DNA of 42,474 nucleotides from an uncultured Actinomycetes bacterium (lineage in GTDB: Bacteria; Actinomycetota; Acidimicrobiia; IMCC26256; PALSA-555), in contig CALEYV010000020.1 of assembly GCA_937927875.1 (NCBI GenBank), forward strand, positions 1 to 42,474. Direction: 5' to 3'. The translations under genes and the position numbers were made by a program. The notes below the pieces were generated by a model. The model did not search any database. It saw nothing but the letters and a program-made list of their open reading frames with translations, and was not told the DNA's origin. Every line of letters starts with the position of its first letter. Within the stretch, counting starts at the first letter, position 1. Shown here piece after piece: positions 29,694 to 38,597 of this stretch.

Positions 29694-30713
29694 TCAGCCG
29701 CCGGCGTCGCTCGGCTGCACGGTGACGGGGTCGCCGGCGTGCACGACGCCCGGCTCGCGAACCCACGCGTACCAGCGGGTCCACTGCGGGTTCGCGTCGT
29801 GTCCGATCCGGGAGAAGTCGCCGTCGGCGAACCATCGGGTCTGCTTCGCGCACGGGATGGCCGGGAAGGACACCTCGGCGAGCGCGGTGCCGACGCGGAG
29901 GCGGGCGCCGGGCCGGAGGGACGACCAGTCGATTCCGGTGAGCGTGAGGTTCTCGCCCGCGGCCCCGGGACCGATCGGATGGCCCTGCTGCGCAAGGTCG
30001 TCGAGGACCTCGGTCGACCAGAGGCAGAGGGCCTGGAACGGCCGGCCGTGGTGGAGCCGCTCGGCCTGGCGGTCGCCCTCCAGGCCGCGCCGGCCGACGA
30101 CCGCGGTGTCGACGGCGTGCTTCGGGACGCCGCCGTCCGAGGCGTTGACCTGCGCCACCCGCCCGGCGGCCGTGGGCGCGCCGACCCCGAGGGCGGCGAG
30201 GCCTCGACCGACGTCCATCCAGTGGTGCGTCGCGTCGTGCACGGCGTGGTGCAGGGCCGCCTCGGCCTGCACCGGCTGCCCGGCGAGACGCCCCCGGTGC
30301 GCCAGGGCCTCGGGCGCGGCGCGGCGGGCCAACCGTGCCAGCGCCTGGCCCTCGCGCCGGACATCCGCGACGACGGTGCCGGCCTCGAGCACGAGTGGAG
30401 CGTCCGACGGGCCGTCCGGCTCGGGGGGCGGCGGCAGCTCGCAGCCGTCCTGGTCGAGGATCGACTCGATGCCGGACCGCAGCACCGCGGTGACGAGGGC
30501 GCTGTGCAGGCCGTACTCGAGCGCCGACCAGACGCCGGGCTCGGGTCGGCGGTTCAGCGCCGCCGGCGGGACGTCGGCCGTCGCGAGCTCCCACCACCAG
30601 CCGAGCGCGTCGAGCACCGTGGTGGCGTCCCGGACCGCCCAGTCCCGGGCGTCGAAGCCGCACTCGGCGCAGGTCTCGGGGGTGATGCCGTCCAGGGCGC
30701 CAGCATGGCGCAC
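29694..30713 (-). CDS. DinB-like/MOSC domain fusion protein
   Basis: The protein is 339 aa with two unrelated domains. Residues about 20-185 form a DinB-fold four-helix bundle: ECGFDARDW, LNRRPEPGVWSALEYGLHSA and a C-terminal HHAVHDATHHWMDVGRGL with the metal-binding histidines. Residues about 195-335 are a MOSC domain: GRRGLEGDRQAERLHHG, ALCLWSTEVLDDL, GENLTLTGIDWSSL and the sulfur-carrying Cys in FPAIPCAKQ. MOSC domains move sulfur or bind molybdopterin in molybdenum cofactor and nitrogen-oxide reducing enzymes; DinB-like bundles often use mycothiol. GTG 30713 has no strong Shine-Dalgarno; CATAAG about 30 nt upstream may be a -10. Confidence 0.82.
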   Translation of the reverse strand: MRHAGALDGITPETCAECGFDARDWAVRDATTVLDALGWWWELATADVPPAALNRRPEPGVWSALEYGLHSALVTAVLRSGIESILDQDGCELPPPPEPDGPSDAPLVLEAGTVVADVRREGQALARLARRAAPEALAHRGRLAGQPVQAEAALHHAVHDATHHWMDVGRGLAALGVGAPTAAGRVAQVNASDGGVPKHAVDTAVVGRRGLEGDRQAERLHHGRPFQALCLWSTEVLDDLAQQGHPIGPGAAGENLTLTGIDWSSLRPGARLRVGTALAEVSFPAIPCAKQTRWFADGDFSRIGHDANPQWTRWYAWVREPGVVHAGDPVTVQPSDAGG

Positions 30714-30758
30714 CGTCGGCGCCCCGCCCGCATCCTTATGCGAGTGGTCGGACCGGGC

Positions 30759-31976
30759 TCAGGCGGCCAGGCGCAGCGGCAGGTGCTTGAGCGCGTTGTT
30801 GAGGTTCGAGCGCTGCCGGCGGGGCTCACCGGTGAGCTCGATGACCGGGAACGCGTTGAGCAGCTCGTCGAGGAACACCCGCCCCTCGAGGCGGGCGAGG
30901 TGGACACCGAGGCAGAAGTGCTCGGCGATCCCGAACGACAGGTGCGGGTTGGGGTCCCGGTGGATGTCGAAGCGGTGCGGGTCCGGGAACACACCGCCGT
31001 CCCGGTTCGCCGACGTGTAGATCATCGCCAGCTTCTCGCCCGCCGCGATCGGCTGGCCGTGCACGACGGCGTCGGCGGACGCGGTGCGGCGGAAGTAGTG
31101 CAGCGGGTTCGCCCACCGCAGGATCTCCTCGACCGCGCCCGGCAGCAGCGACCGGTCGCGGCGCAGCTCGGCCAGCTGGTCGGGGTGCTGGAGGAGCGCG
31201 AGCACGCCGGACGAGAGCATGGTGCGGGTCGTGTCGTTGCCGGCGGTGACGAGCTGGACGAAGAAGTAGCCGAACTCAAGATCGGACATGGGCTGTCCGT
31301 CGATCTCGGTGGCGAGGAGCCGCGCGCCGACGTCGTCGCCCCCCGTCCCCCGCCGGCGGGCGGCGTACTCGATGCCGTACATCGCCATGTTGACGGAGCC
31401 TTCGCTCTCGCCGCCGGACGCGTAGCCGTCGGGGTTGACGTCGGGGTCCTGCCCTCCCGTCATCATCTCCGCCCACCGGTTGATCTGGGCCCGGTCCGAC
31501 TCCGGGATGCCGAGCAGCTCGCCGAACACCTGCGACGGGAGCATCGAGGCTAGGTCGTGCACGAACTCGACCTCCCCGAGCTCGGCGCCCTTGGCCATGA
31601 TCCCGCGGCAGATCTCGCGCACCCGCCCCTCGAGCCCGGCCATGGACCTCGCCTTGAACTGGGGCGCCGTCTCGCGTCGCAGGGTGCTGTGGCGGGGCGG
31701 GTCCATCATCAGCAGCATGTTCTTGGTCTGCTCGAGCTGCTCCGCGGGCTGGTCCTCGAGCACGACGCCGCCGACCTCGGCCGAGAACAGCGTCGGCTGG
31801 CGCGCCACCTCGACCACGTCGGCGTGCCGGAGCACCGCCCAATAGGAGGTGCCGTCCGGCATCGCCTGCCGGTAGACGGGCTGCTCGCGGCGCAGGTACT
31901 CGAACGCCTCGTGGGGCGGCCCGGCGACGTAGCGGTCGGGGTCGTAGAGGTCGATCGACTCGAGCGTCATCGCCAT
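30759..31976 (-). CDS. Cytochrome P450
   Basis: The protein is 405 aa, right for a soluble bacterial P450. The I helix has VTAGNDTTRTM (oxygen activation), the K helix has EEILRW (ExxR), and the haem-binding loop is SFGIAEHFCLGVHLARLE with the proximal Cys. The C-helix stretch MMDPPRHSTLRRETAPQF is also typical. Members such as CYP125/CYP142-like or CYP123-like enzymes act on sterols or fatty acids; the exact group cannot be set by eye. ATG 31976 follows GGAGG with 7-nt spacing. TACGGT (32020-32015) is a possible -10 with a leader of about 30-40 nt. No ferredoxin gene is nearby. Confidence 0.94.
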   Translation of the reverse strand: MAMTLESIDLYDPDRYVAGPPHEAFEYLRREQPVYRQAMPDGTSYWAVLRHADVVEVARQPTLFSAEVGGVVLEDQPAEQLEQTKNMLLMMDPPRHSTLRRETAPQFKARSMAGLEGRVREICRGIMAKGAELGEVEFVHDLASMLPSQVFGELLGIPESDRAQINRWAEMMTGGQDPDVNPDGYASGGESEGSVNMAMYGIEYAARRRGTGGDDVGARLLATEIDGQPMSDLEFGYFFVQLVTAGNDTTRTMLSSGVLALLQHPDQLAELRRDRSLLPGAVEEILRWANPLHYFRRTASADAVVHGQPIAAGEKLAMIYTSANRDGGVFPDPHRFDIHRDPNPHLSFGIAEHFCLGVHLARLEGRVFLDELLNAFPVIELTGEPRRQRSNLNNALKHLPLRLAA

Positions 31977-32065
31977 CGCGGTGCCTCCGGCGCGGTCAAC
32001 GTCGCGACGCGCTGACCGTACCGGGCCGGAGCCCGCCGGCGCATCCGTCGGCCCGTGAGGCTGGC

Positions 32066-32821
32066 TCAGGAGAACGGCGTGCGGGGCCGCTCGAGCAGCT
32101 CGCCGTCGACGCGCAGGTCGACCCGCTCGTTGTAGAAGCAGACCAGGCCCGCGATCTTCGTGCTCTCGGGCAGGGGGGTCGGGTACGACCAGGCGACGTC
32201 CTCGGCCCGCCCGCGCTCCGTCTCGACCGACCAGTAGCGGGCGAAGCCCTTGTACGGGCAGCCCGTCTGCTGGTCGGACGGCACGAGCAGGTCCATGCGG
32301 ACGTCGACCTTCGGCACGTAGAAGCGGACCGGCAGCCCGGTCTCGAAGAGCAGCGTGGGATGGTCGGTGGCCGCGACCGGCACCCCGTCCACCGCGACCT
32401 CGACCCGGCGGGAGCTGGGGAGGACGTCGACCCGGTGGTACGGGTTGCGGGGATGGACGAACACCTCCTCGTCCTCCTCGAACCAGGCGTCCATCGAGTC
32501 CCACTCGAACCGCAGGTGCCCGCGCAGCGCCTCGATGGGCGAGTCCGGGTACTCCCACGCCGCGTCCTCGGCGACCCGGTCGCCGCCCTTCACGTGGAAG
32601 AAGCGCGCGTCGCCGCGGCTCGGCGAGTGCTCGGCCCGGGTCGAGGGGCTGAGCAGCTCGGTGCGAACGTCATCGCGGGGGACGTAATAGGCGGGGTAGT
32701 AAGGGACCTCCCACACCAGCAGCGGTCGCGTCGTGTCGGCGACCACCTCGCCGCCCAGGTAGGCGCGTACGCGCTTGTGCCCGTCCTCCACTCGGACTCG
32801 GCCTCGCTGCGTCTCAGTCAT
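32066..32821 (-). CDS. Double DUF427 protein
   Basis: The protein is 251 aa with two DUF427 domains in tandem. The first (about residues 10-120) contains VRAYLGGEVVADTTRPLLVWE and YVPRDDV, the second (about 135-245) contains VEVAVDGVPVAATDHPTLLFETGLPVRFYVPKVDV, CPYKGFARYWSV and EDVAWSYPTPLPE, ending in VCFYNERVDLRVDG. The repeat suggests an old duplication in which only the second copy kept the CPYKG motif. The fold is a small beta barrel with no proven activity. GAGGAGCCGCC lies just before ATG 32821. Confidence 0.9.
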   Translation of the reverse strand: MTETQRGRVRVEDGHKRVRAYLGGEVVADTTRPLLVWEVPYYPAYYVPRDDVRTELLSPSTRAEHSPSRGDARFFHVKGGDRVAEDAAWEYPDSPIEALRGHLRFEWDSMDAWFEEDEEVFVHPRNPYHRVDVLPSSRRVEVAVDGVPVAATDHPTLLFETGLPVRFYVPKVDVRMDLLVPSDQQTGCPYKGFARYWSVETERGRAEDVAWSYPTPLPESTKIAGLVCFYNERVDLRVDGELLERPRTPFS

Positions 32822-32905
32822 GGCGGCTCCTCGGGGCGGGCAGCTGGACCCAGGATGCCCGCCCGCGGCCGCCGTCGGGCACCCGAGCCTCGCCGCCGGG
32901 GATGC

Positions 32906-33640
32906 TCACCAGAGGCGAGCGGTGACCATCGCCGCCGCCAGCAGCACGACGGTCGCCGACAGCGCCCGCAGCGACTGCTCGAGCGGCCGCAGGAGCGTGG
33001 GCGCGTCGAGCGGCTGGACCCGCCCGTCGTCCAGCGTGAGCTCCCCCTGGGCGTCGCGGACCCGGCGGCGGAGGAGGCGGGCCGGGGTGCTGAGCACCCG
33101 CTGGGCGTACGAGAGCGTGAACGCGCCCGCCGCGCCGAGCACCGCCGCCCACCCGAGCCGGTCGGCCTGCGCGACGTACGCGGTCAGCACGGGGAAGGCG
33201 CCCCACGACAGCGCGAACCCGGTGTTGGTGTGGAGACGCCCGCCGAACAGCTCGAGGTTGTACGCGACGACGAGGGCGGGGCCGAGCACGATGAACGGGA
33301 TCAGCGCGTCGCCGACCCGGCTCAGCCCCACGATGCCGAGGGCGACCGCGCCGAGCACCCCGAGCGCGCTGGCGCCGACGAGCACCCGGTCCGGGATCCG
33401 CGTCCGGAGCGGGTGCCCGTGCAGCTCGTCGAGCGCGTGGGCGCCGATCCCCATGGCAGCGAAGAACGCCAGCACCGTCGCGCCGAGGCGGACACCGTCG
33501 AGGTGCGGGGCGAGCGCGGCGCCGATCGCCACGTAGCCGAGGTGCCAGGCCGTGTACGGCGGGTGGAGCAGCGTCCACCAGTCCCGCCACCCGCCCGGCC
33601 GCGCGGCGTAGAAGGCGGCGCGGCCACGCGCCTCAGCCAC
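32906..33640 (-). CDS. UbiA-like integral membrane protein
   Basis: The protein is 244 aa with about six or seven hydrophobic helices. After a soluble start (WRDWWTLLHPPYTAWHLGYVAIGAALAP) comes GAHALDELHGHPLRTRIPDRVL, which resembles the Asp-rich loop and following turn of UbiA prenyltransferases, though the usual NxxxDxxxD is not complete. The C-terminus repeats hydrophobic helices after a basic loop. GTG 33640 overlaps the UbiE-like gene stop by 8 bp, so the two are coupled. A role in prenyl transfer is possible from the neighbours (methyltransferase, geranylgeranyl reductase) but not shown. Confidence 0.62.
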   Translation of the reverse strand: MAEARGRAAFYAARPGGWRDWWTLLHPPYTAWHLGYVAIGAALAPHLDGVRLGATVLAFFAAMGIGAHALDELHGHPLRTRIPDRVLVGASALGVLGAVALGIVGLSRVGDALIPFIVLGPALVVAYNLELFGGRLHTNTGFALSWGAFPVLTAYVAQADRLGWAAVLGAAGAFTLSYAQRVLSTPARLLRRRVRDAQGELTLDDGRVQPLDAPTLLRPLEQSLRALSATVVLLAAAMVTARLW

Positions 33641-34364
33641 CGCCCCGCACTCCCCACATGACGAGACCGCCGCCGAGGCTCATCGGCCGCGCGCCGACGT
33701 CGACGAACCCGGCCCGCCGCCAGGCGTCGACGGTCCACTCGAGCGGGTAGCGGCGGTAGTGGGCCGAGATGTTGGGGCCGAGGAAGCGTCCGACCCGGAA
33801 CCAGGCGCGGCCCGCCAGCGCGCCCGCGCCGGGCAGCACCAGCCGCGTGTACAGCCACCACCAGGCGCGCCAGAAGCGGTTCGGCGGCACGTAGAACTCG
33901 AGGCTGGCCGCGGGCGCGCCCGGCTTCAGGACCCGGGCCAGCTCGGTGATGGTCGCGGTCGGGTCGGCGACGTAGCGCAGCAGGTACGTGAACGTCAGCC
34001 CGTCGAAGCTGGCGTCAGGGAACGGCAGCGCCTCGGCCTGACCGCCGAGCAGGCTCACCCGGGTTCCGTCCCCGTCGGCGCGGAGGGCGGCCTGGCCCCG
34101 CCGGAGCATCGCCTCGGTCAGGTCGATGCCCACCACCCGGGCGTTCGTCCGGCGCTCGAGCTGGCGCGCCACCCCGGCGGTGCCGGTCGCCACGTCGAGG
34201 ACCCGCCCGGGGTCGGCCGGTACGATCCGGTCGACCATCGCGCGGCGCCAGCGGCGGTTCTGGCCCAGCGAGAGCAGCTCCTCGAGCGCGTCGTACCGCT
34301 TGGGCAGGCCCGTGAAGAGATCACGGGCGAAGCGATTGGGATTCGCCGATGGGCCAGCCAGCAT
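33633..34364 (-). CDS. UbiE/MenG-like SAM-dependent methyltransferase
   Basis: The protein is 243 aa from ATG 34364. It has RFARDLFTGLPKRYDALEELLSLGQNRRWRRAMV, the N-terminal signature of quinone methyltransferases, the SAM motif VLDVATGTAGVARQLE, GIDLTEAMLRRG, and GGQAEALPFPDASFDGLTFTYLLRYV. Enzymes of this group methylate demethylmenaquinone or related rings. A TTG at 34370 is a less likely start. GAGG about 10 nt upstream could be a Shine-Dalgarno, and TACGCT some 30 nt upstream a -10. It is divergent from the flavoprotein gene at 34424. Confidence 0.9.
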   Translation of the reverse strand: MLAGPSANPNRFARDLFTGLPKRYDALEELLSLGQNRRWRRAMVDRIVPADPGRVLDVATGTAGVARQLERRTNARVVGIDLTEAMLRRGQAALRADGDGTRVSLLGGQAEALPFPDASFDGLTFTYLLRYVADPTATITELARVLKPGAPAASLEFYVPPNRFWRAWWWLYTRLVLPGAGALAGRAWFRVGRFLGPNISAHYRRYPLEWTVDAWRRAGFVDVGARPMSLGGGLVMWGVRGGG

Positions 34365-34423
34365 GACCAACGTTCCTCGTCTCGGGCGCCGAGCGTACGA
34401 CGCCCGAAAACGCGGGGGCCCGC

Positions 34424-35722
34424 GTGGCCGGTGACCGCTACGACGCCGTCGTCGTCGGCGCCGGTCCCGCCGGCAGCGTCGCCGCCACGGTGCTGGCGCG
34501 CGGCGGGGCCCGGGTGGCGCTCGTCGACAAGGCCGAGTTCCCGCGCGACAAGGCGTGCGGCGACCTCATCGGGCCCCGGGGCGTCCAGGTGCTCGACGAC
34601 CTCGGCGTCACCGTGCCGGGCGCGACCCGGGTCGGCGACATGGTGGTCGTCGGGCCGCGACACCGGGTTCGGCTCCCCTGCCGACCCGGTCGGACCTATC
34701 CCGGCTTCGGGCTGGCGGTGCCTCGACGGGCGTTCGACGCCCGGCTGCGCGAGGTCGCGATCGACGCCGGCGCGGAGCCGATCGTCGAGCGCGCGGCGGC
34801 GCCCATCGTCGGCGACGCCGGGCTCGAGGGCTGCGCGCTCACCGACGGCCGCGCCGTGCGCGGCGACACCGTGATCGGAGCCGACGGCGCGCTGAGCCGG
34901 GTCGCCGAGTGGGCGGGGCTGGTCGAGCCGGCCCGCGTGCTGTGGGGCTTCGCCGTGCGCGCCTACGTCGAGCAGCCGGTGGCGCTCCCCGAGATCTACT
35001 TCTGGGAGCCGACGCCGCACCGGGCCTTCCCCGGCTACGGCTGGCTGTTCCCGGGTCCCGACGGCCGCGGCAACCTCGGCCTCGGGTGCGGGGTCCTCGC
35101 CGACCGGGTCGCCGCCACCGCGGCGGCTCGCCAGCTCCCGTCCTTCGCCGCCGACCTCGTGTGTCGTGGCGCGCTGCGCGCCGTCCCCGCGACCGACGGC
35201 GCGGCGTCGCTCGGTGGGTGGCTCAAGCTCGGCATGGTCGGGACCCGGCCCGCCGCCGGCCCGGTCCTCCTCGTCGGCGACGCGGCCGGGCTCGTGAACC
35301 CCCTCCAGGGCGAGGGCATCGCGCAGGCGATGGAGAGCGGCCGGGCCGCCGCCGAGGCCGTGCTCGCCGACCCGGGCCGGGCCGCCGACCGGTACCGCCG
35401 CGGCCTCGCCGACCGGTACGCGCCCTACCAGGCCGCGACGGCGCCCCTGCACGCGGCGATGCTGCCGCGCCCGCGCGCGGTGTCGGCGGTGGCGCGGCTG
35501 CTCACCGCGCCGGGGCTCGGGAGCCTGCTCGCCGGCGGCTGGGCCGTCTATTGGAACGACCTGACCGACGGCGCGACAGCCGGTTCGCCGCGGGCGGTGG
35601 CGCGCCTGGCGCAGCACCTGTTTTCCGCCGCGACGAGCGCGGGCGCGGTCCGGCGCTGGTTCCGCCGCGACCTCAGGCCGACGCCGGCGCCACCGGTGCG
35701 GGCGACCGCCCCGGTCAGTTGA
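34424..35722 (+). CDS. Geranylgeranyl reductase family flavoprotein
   Basis: The protein is 432 aa from GTG 34424. The N-terminal FAD motif is YDAVVVGAGPAGSVAATVLARGG, followed by PRDKACGDLIGPRG (the family Cys-Gly signature), VIGADGALSRVAEW and the second FAD motif PVLLVGDAAGLVNPLQGEGIAQAMESGR. Relatives saturate double bonds in prenyl chains of chlorophyll, archaeal lipids or menaquinone (MenJ). A role in shortening the unsaturation of a quinone tail fits the UbiE- and UbiA-like neighbours. The 59-bp divergent gap contains CTCGG-GCG-CCGAG (34381-34393), possibly an operator. Its end overlaps the yqgE stop by 8 bp. Confidence 0.93.
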   Translation: MAGDRYDAVVVGAGPAGSVAATVLARGGARVALVDKAEFPRDKACGDLIGPRGVQVLDDLGVTVPGATRVGDMVVVGPRHRVRLPCRPGRTYPGFGLAVPRRAFDARLREVAIDAGAEPIVERAAAPIVGDAGLEGCALTDGRAVRGDTVIGADGALSRVAEWAGLVEPARVLWGFAVRAYVEQPVALPEIYFWEPTPHRAFPGYGWLFPGPDGRGNLGLGCGVLADRVAATAAARQLPSFAADLVCRGALRAVPATDGAASLGGWLKLGMVGTRPAAGPVLLVGDAAGLVNPLQGEGIAQAMESGRAAAEAVLADPGRAADRYRRGLADRYAPYQAATAPLHAAMLPRPRAVSAVARLLTAPGLGSLLAGGWAVYWNDLTDGATAGSPRAVARLAQHLFSAATSAGAVRRWFRRDLRPTPAPPVRATAPVS

Positions 35723-36272
35723 GGCTGGCGTCGAGAGGGAAGTCGGCGAAGAGGCGCGCCTTGCCGTGCTGGCGTCGCAGGACCGAGCGCCACATGCCCT
35801 CCGGTGACGCCGACCACGGGTCGGCGCGCTCGGCCCGCAGCACGAACCAGCCGCCGGCGTCGAGCTCGGCCTCGAGCTGGCCCGGCCCCCAGCCCGAGTA
35901 GCCGGCGAACACCCGCAGCCGCTCGATCCGCGGCACCACGTCCTCGGGGGCGCGCTCGAGGTCGACCGTGCCGAGCCCGTCGAACAGCGGCGCGAACCCG
36001 TCCGGGTCGGCGCCGTGGTCGCCGCGGGCGAGCCCGATCGCGGCCTCGGGCTGGACCGGGCCGCCGACGAACACGATCGGCGGCTCGGCCGCCACGCCCG
36101 CCCACGCCGGCAGCGTCTCCCCGACGGTGGTGCCGCTCGACGGCCGGTTGAGCACCACGCCCAGCGCGCCCTCCGGGGTGTGCTCGAGGAGCAGCACCAC
36201 GGTGCGGAAGAAGTTGGGGTCCTCGAGGTCGGGGGTCGCCACGAGGAGCTGACCCCGCATCGACTCGCTCAC
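35715..36272 (-). CDS. YqgE/AlgH family protein (UPF0301)
   Basis: The protein is 185 aa, the usual size. It begins MRGQLLVATPDLEDPNFFRTVVLLLEHTPEGALGVVLNRPS, the family signature, and has FVGGPVQPEAAIGLAR and RVFAGYSGWGPGQLEAEL. The function is unknown in most bacteria. It is convergent with the flavoprotein gene and follows the amidohydrolase stop region on the opposite side by 16 bp. Confidence 0.93.
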   Translation of the reverse strand: MSESMRGQLLVATPDLEDPNFFRTVVLLLEHTPEGALGVVLNRPSSGTTVGETLPAWAGVAAEPPIVFVGGPVQPEAAIGLARGDHGADPDGFAPLFDGLGTVDLERAPEDVVPRIERLRVFAGYSGWGPGQLEAELDAGGWFVLRAERADPWSASPEGMWRSVLRRQHGKARLFADFPLDASLN

Positions 36273-36288
36273 CCGGAGTACGGCCTCG

Positions 36289-37497
36289 CTACCCGAGCTC
36301 GAGACCCAGCATGCGGATCGCGTTGCCGCGGCAGATCTTCGCGATGGTCACGTCGTCGAGGCCGGCGAACATCTTCTCGGCGACCTCCTTGGTGTGGGGC
36401 CACGTCGAGTCGGTGTGCGGGTAGTCGGTCTCGAACGTGATGTTGTCCACGCCGACCTCGTCGAGCGAGCGGAGGCCGTGCACGTCCCGGAAGAAGCAGC
36501 CGAAGATCTGCCGGTAGTAGTAGGTGGAGGGCGGCTCCGGGACCCGGTCGCGGACGCCGCCCCAGGCCCGGTGCTCCTGCCAGACGTCGTCGGCCCGCTC
36601 GAGGATGTAGGGGATCCAGCCGATCTGGCCCTCGGAGTACGCGAGCCGCAGCTCGGGGAAGCGCACCAGCACCCCCGAGAAGAGGAAGTCGCTCATCGAC
36701 GACATGGCGTTGCCGAACGACAGCGTCGCCTGCACCGCGGGCGGCGCGTCGGCCGACGTCGCCGGCATCTTCGACGACGACCCGATGTGCATGCACACCA
36801 CGGTGTCGGTCTCGGCGCAGGCTGCGAGGAACGGGTCCCAGGCGCCGGAGTGGATGCTCGGCAGCCCGAGGTGGGGCGGGATCTCGCTGAAGCACACGGC
36901 TCGGACGCCCCGCGCCGCGTTGCGGCGGACCTCGGCGACGCAGGCGTCGACGTCCCAGAGCGGGACGAGGGTGAGGGGGACGAGGTGGCCGTCGCTGCCG
37001 CCGCACCACTCCTCCACCATCCAGTCGTTGTACGCGTGGACGCAGGCGAGCGCGAGCTCCTTGTCGTCGGCCTCGAGGAACGTCTGGCCGCAGAATCGCG
37101 GGAAAGTCGGGAAACAGAGCGAGACCTCGACGTGGTTCATCGTCATGTCGGCGACCCGCGCCTTTGGGTCGTAGCAGCCCTCGCGCATCTCGTCGTAGGT
37201 GATCGGCGACAGGGTCATGTCGTCCCGGTCGAAGCCGACCGCCGCGATGTGGCGCTTCAGCGGCACGACGAGGTCCTCGTAGAACCAGATGTCGCACGGC
37301 GGCGCGCTGTCGTCGAACTCGTGCTCGTAGATGGCGGGACCGACCATGCGCAGGCCGGCCAGGCCCCGGCGCTCGACCCGCGGGCCCCGGTCCCGGAACC
37401 GCTCGGGGAGCCATCGGGACCAGACGTGCGCCGGCTCCACGACGTGGTCGTCGACGCTCACGATCATCGGGATCGTGGGGGTCTCGGTCGAGGCCAC
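36289..37497 (-). CDS. Amidohydrolase-2 family protein
   Basis: The protein is 402 aa, a TIM-barrel of the ACMSD-like group (PF04909). SVDDHVVEPAHVW near the N-terminus takes the place of the DxHxH metal motif with one His. Further on are CMHIGSSS (metal His), LAYSEGQIGWIPYILERAD and ITFETDYPHTDSTWPHTKE with the catalytic Asp. Such proteins decarboxylate or hydrolyse cyclic carboxylates and are common in actinobacterial degradation clusters. GTG 37497 follows GGGGAGGTGCC, a strong ribosome site. Confidence 0.9.
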   Translation of the reverse strand: MASTETPTIPMIVSVDDHVVEPAHVWSRWLPERFRDRGPRVERRGLAGLRMVGPAIYEHEFDDSAPPCDIWFYEDLVVPLKRHIAAVGFDRDDMTLSPITYDEMREGCYDPKARVADMTMNHVEVSLCFPTFPRFCGQTFLEADDKELALACVHAYNDWMVEEWCGGSDGHLVPLTLVPLWDVDACVAEVRRNAARGVRAVCFSEIPPHLGLPSIHSGAWDPFLAACAETDTVVCMHIGSSSKMPATSADAPPAVQATLSFGNAMSSMSDFLFSGVLVRFPELRLAYSEGQIGWIPYILERADDVWQEHRAWGGVRDRVPEPPSTYYYRQIFGCFFRDVHGLRSLDEVGVDNITFETDYPHTDSTWPHTKEVAEKMFAGLDDVTIAKICRGNAIRMLGLELG

Positions 37498-37536
37498 GGC
37501 ACCTCCCCTCGGCGGACCCGGCGGCGGCGGCCGAAC

Positions 37537-37551
37537 CTGACGGGTCGTCAG
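37537..37551. promoter_or_regulatory. Palindrome in the gap upstream of the amidohydrolase gene
   Basis: CTGACG-GGT-CGTCAG is a 6-bp inverted repeat between the MDR reductase stop and the amidohydrolase start (70-bp gap). It could be a regulator site or an attenuating hairpin; nothing decides between them. Confidence 0.35.
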
Positions 37552-37567
37552 AGGATACCTGGGGTCC

Positions 37568-38587
37568 TCACGAGGCCGGGTCGGCGCCGACGCGCACCAT
37601 GAGCTTCCCGGTGTTCGCCCCCGTGAAGAGCATGTTCAGCGCGTCGGGTGCCTGCTCGAGCCCGTCGACGATGTGGTCCCGCCACTTGATCCGCCCCTCC
37701 CCGACCCAGGCCACCAGCTGGAGCACCGCCTCCGGGAACCGGTCGAGGTAGTCGAGGACGAGGAAGCCCTCCATGCGGGCCCGCTGCACGACCAGGTTCA
37801 TGTAGGCGTGGATCGGCGCCGGCCGGTCGGCCGCGTTGTAGGTCGAGATGGCGCCGCAGAGCGCGACCCGGGCCCGGAGGGCGAGCTGGGTCAGCACGGT
37901 GTCGAGGATGGCGCCGCCGACGTTGTCGAAGAACACGTCGATGCCGTCTGGGCACGTCTCGCGGAGGCGGGCCGCCACGTCGTCGGTCCGGTAGTTGATG
38001 GCGGCGTCGAAGCCGAGCTCGTCGGTGAGCCACGCGCACTTCTCGTCGGTGCCGGCGATGCCGACGACGCGGGCGCCCTGGATCTTGGCGATCTGGCCCG
38101 CCACCGAGCCCGTGGCGCCGGCCGCGCCCGACACCACCACCGTGTCGCCCGCCTCCGGCTTGGCGACGTCGAGCATCCCGAAGTAGGCGGTGACGCCGGT
38201 CGTCCCATAGACGCTCAGGAGGTGCGGGAGCGGGAGGCCCTCGGGCACCACCCGGGCGACGACGTCGCGCCCGCAGCGCGCGTACTCCTGCCAGCCGAGC
38301 ATCCCGAGCACCGGCGCCCCGACCGGGAACTCGTCGTTCCTCGACTCCACAACCTCGCCGACCGCGCCGCCGCGCATGACCTCGCCGATCCCGACCGGGG
38401 GCAGGTAGCTCGGCTCCTCGCGGATCCACACCCGGTTGGTCGGGTCGATGGAGAGGTAGGCGATCCGCACCAGGTACTCGCCCGGCCCGAGCTCGGCGAT
38501 CGGCTCCTCGACGACCTCGAAGGTGCCGTCGTCGACCATCCCGGTCGGCCGCGAGGCCAGGCGCACCTGGCGGTTCGTGCCCTGCAT
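37568..38587 (-). CDS. NADP-dependent MDR-family oxidoreductase (leukotriene B4 dehydrogenase-like)
   Basis: The protein is 339 aa. It lacks the zinc cysteines of alcohol dehydrogenases and has the family start NRQVRLASRPTGMV, AYLSIDPTNRVWIRE, SVYGTTGVTAYFGMLDVAKPEAGDTVVVSGAAGATGSVAGQIAK (NADP-binding Rossmann), and FDAAINYRTDD plus FFDNVGGAILDTVL. Relatives reduce the C=C bond of enones or act as curcumin/prostaglandin reductases. Its ATG 38587 lies 11 bp after the true end of the ABC permease, read in the corrected frame. Confidence 0.93.
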   Translation of the reverse strand: MQGTNRQVRLASRPTGMVDDGTFEVVEEPIAELGPGEYLVRIAYLSIDPTNRVWIREEPSYLPPVGIGEVMRGGAVGEVVESRNDEFPVGAPVLGMLGWQEYARCGRDVVARVVPEGLPLPHLLSVYGTTGVTAYFGMLDVAKPEAGDTVVVSGAAGATGSVAGQIAKIQGARVVGIAGTDEKCAWLTDELGFDAAINYRTDDVAARLRETCPDGIDVFFDNVGGAILDTVLTQLALRARVALCGAISTYNAADRPAPIHAYMNLVVQRARMEGFLVLDYLDRFPEAVLQLVAWVGEGRIKWRDHIVDGLEQAPDALNMLFTGANTGKLMVRVGADPAS

Positions 38588-38597
38588 GCCGCGATAT

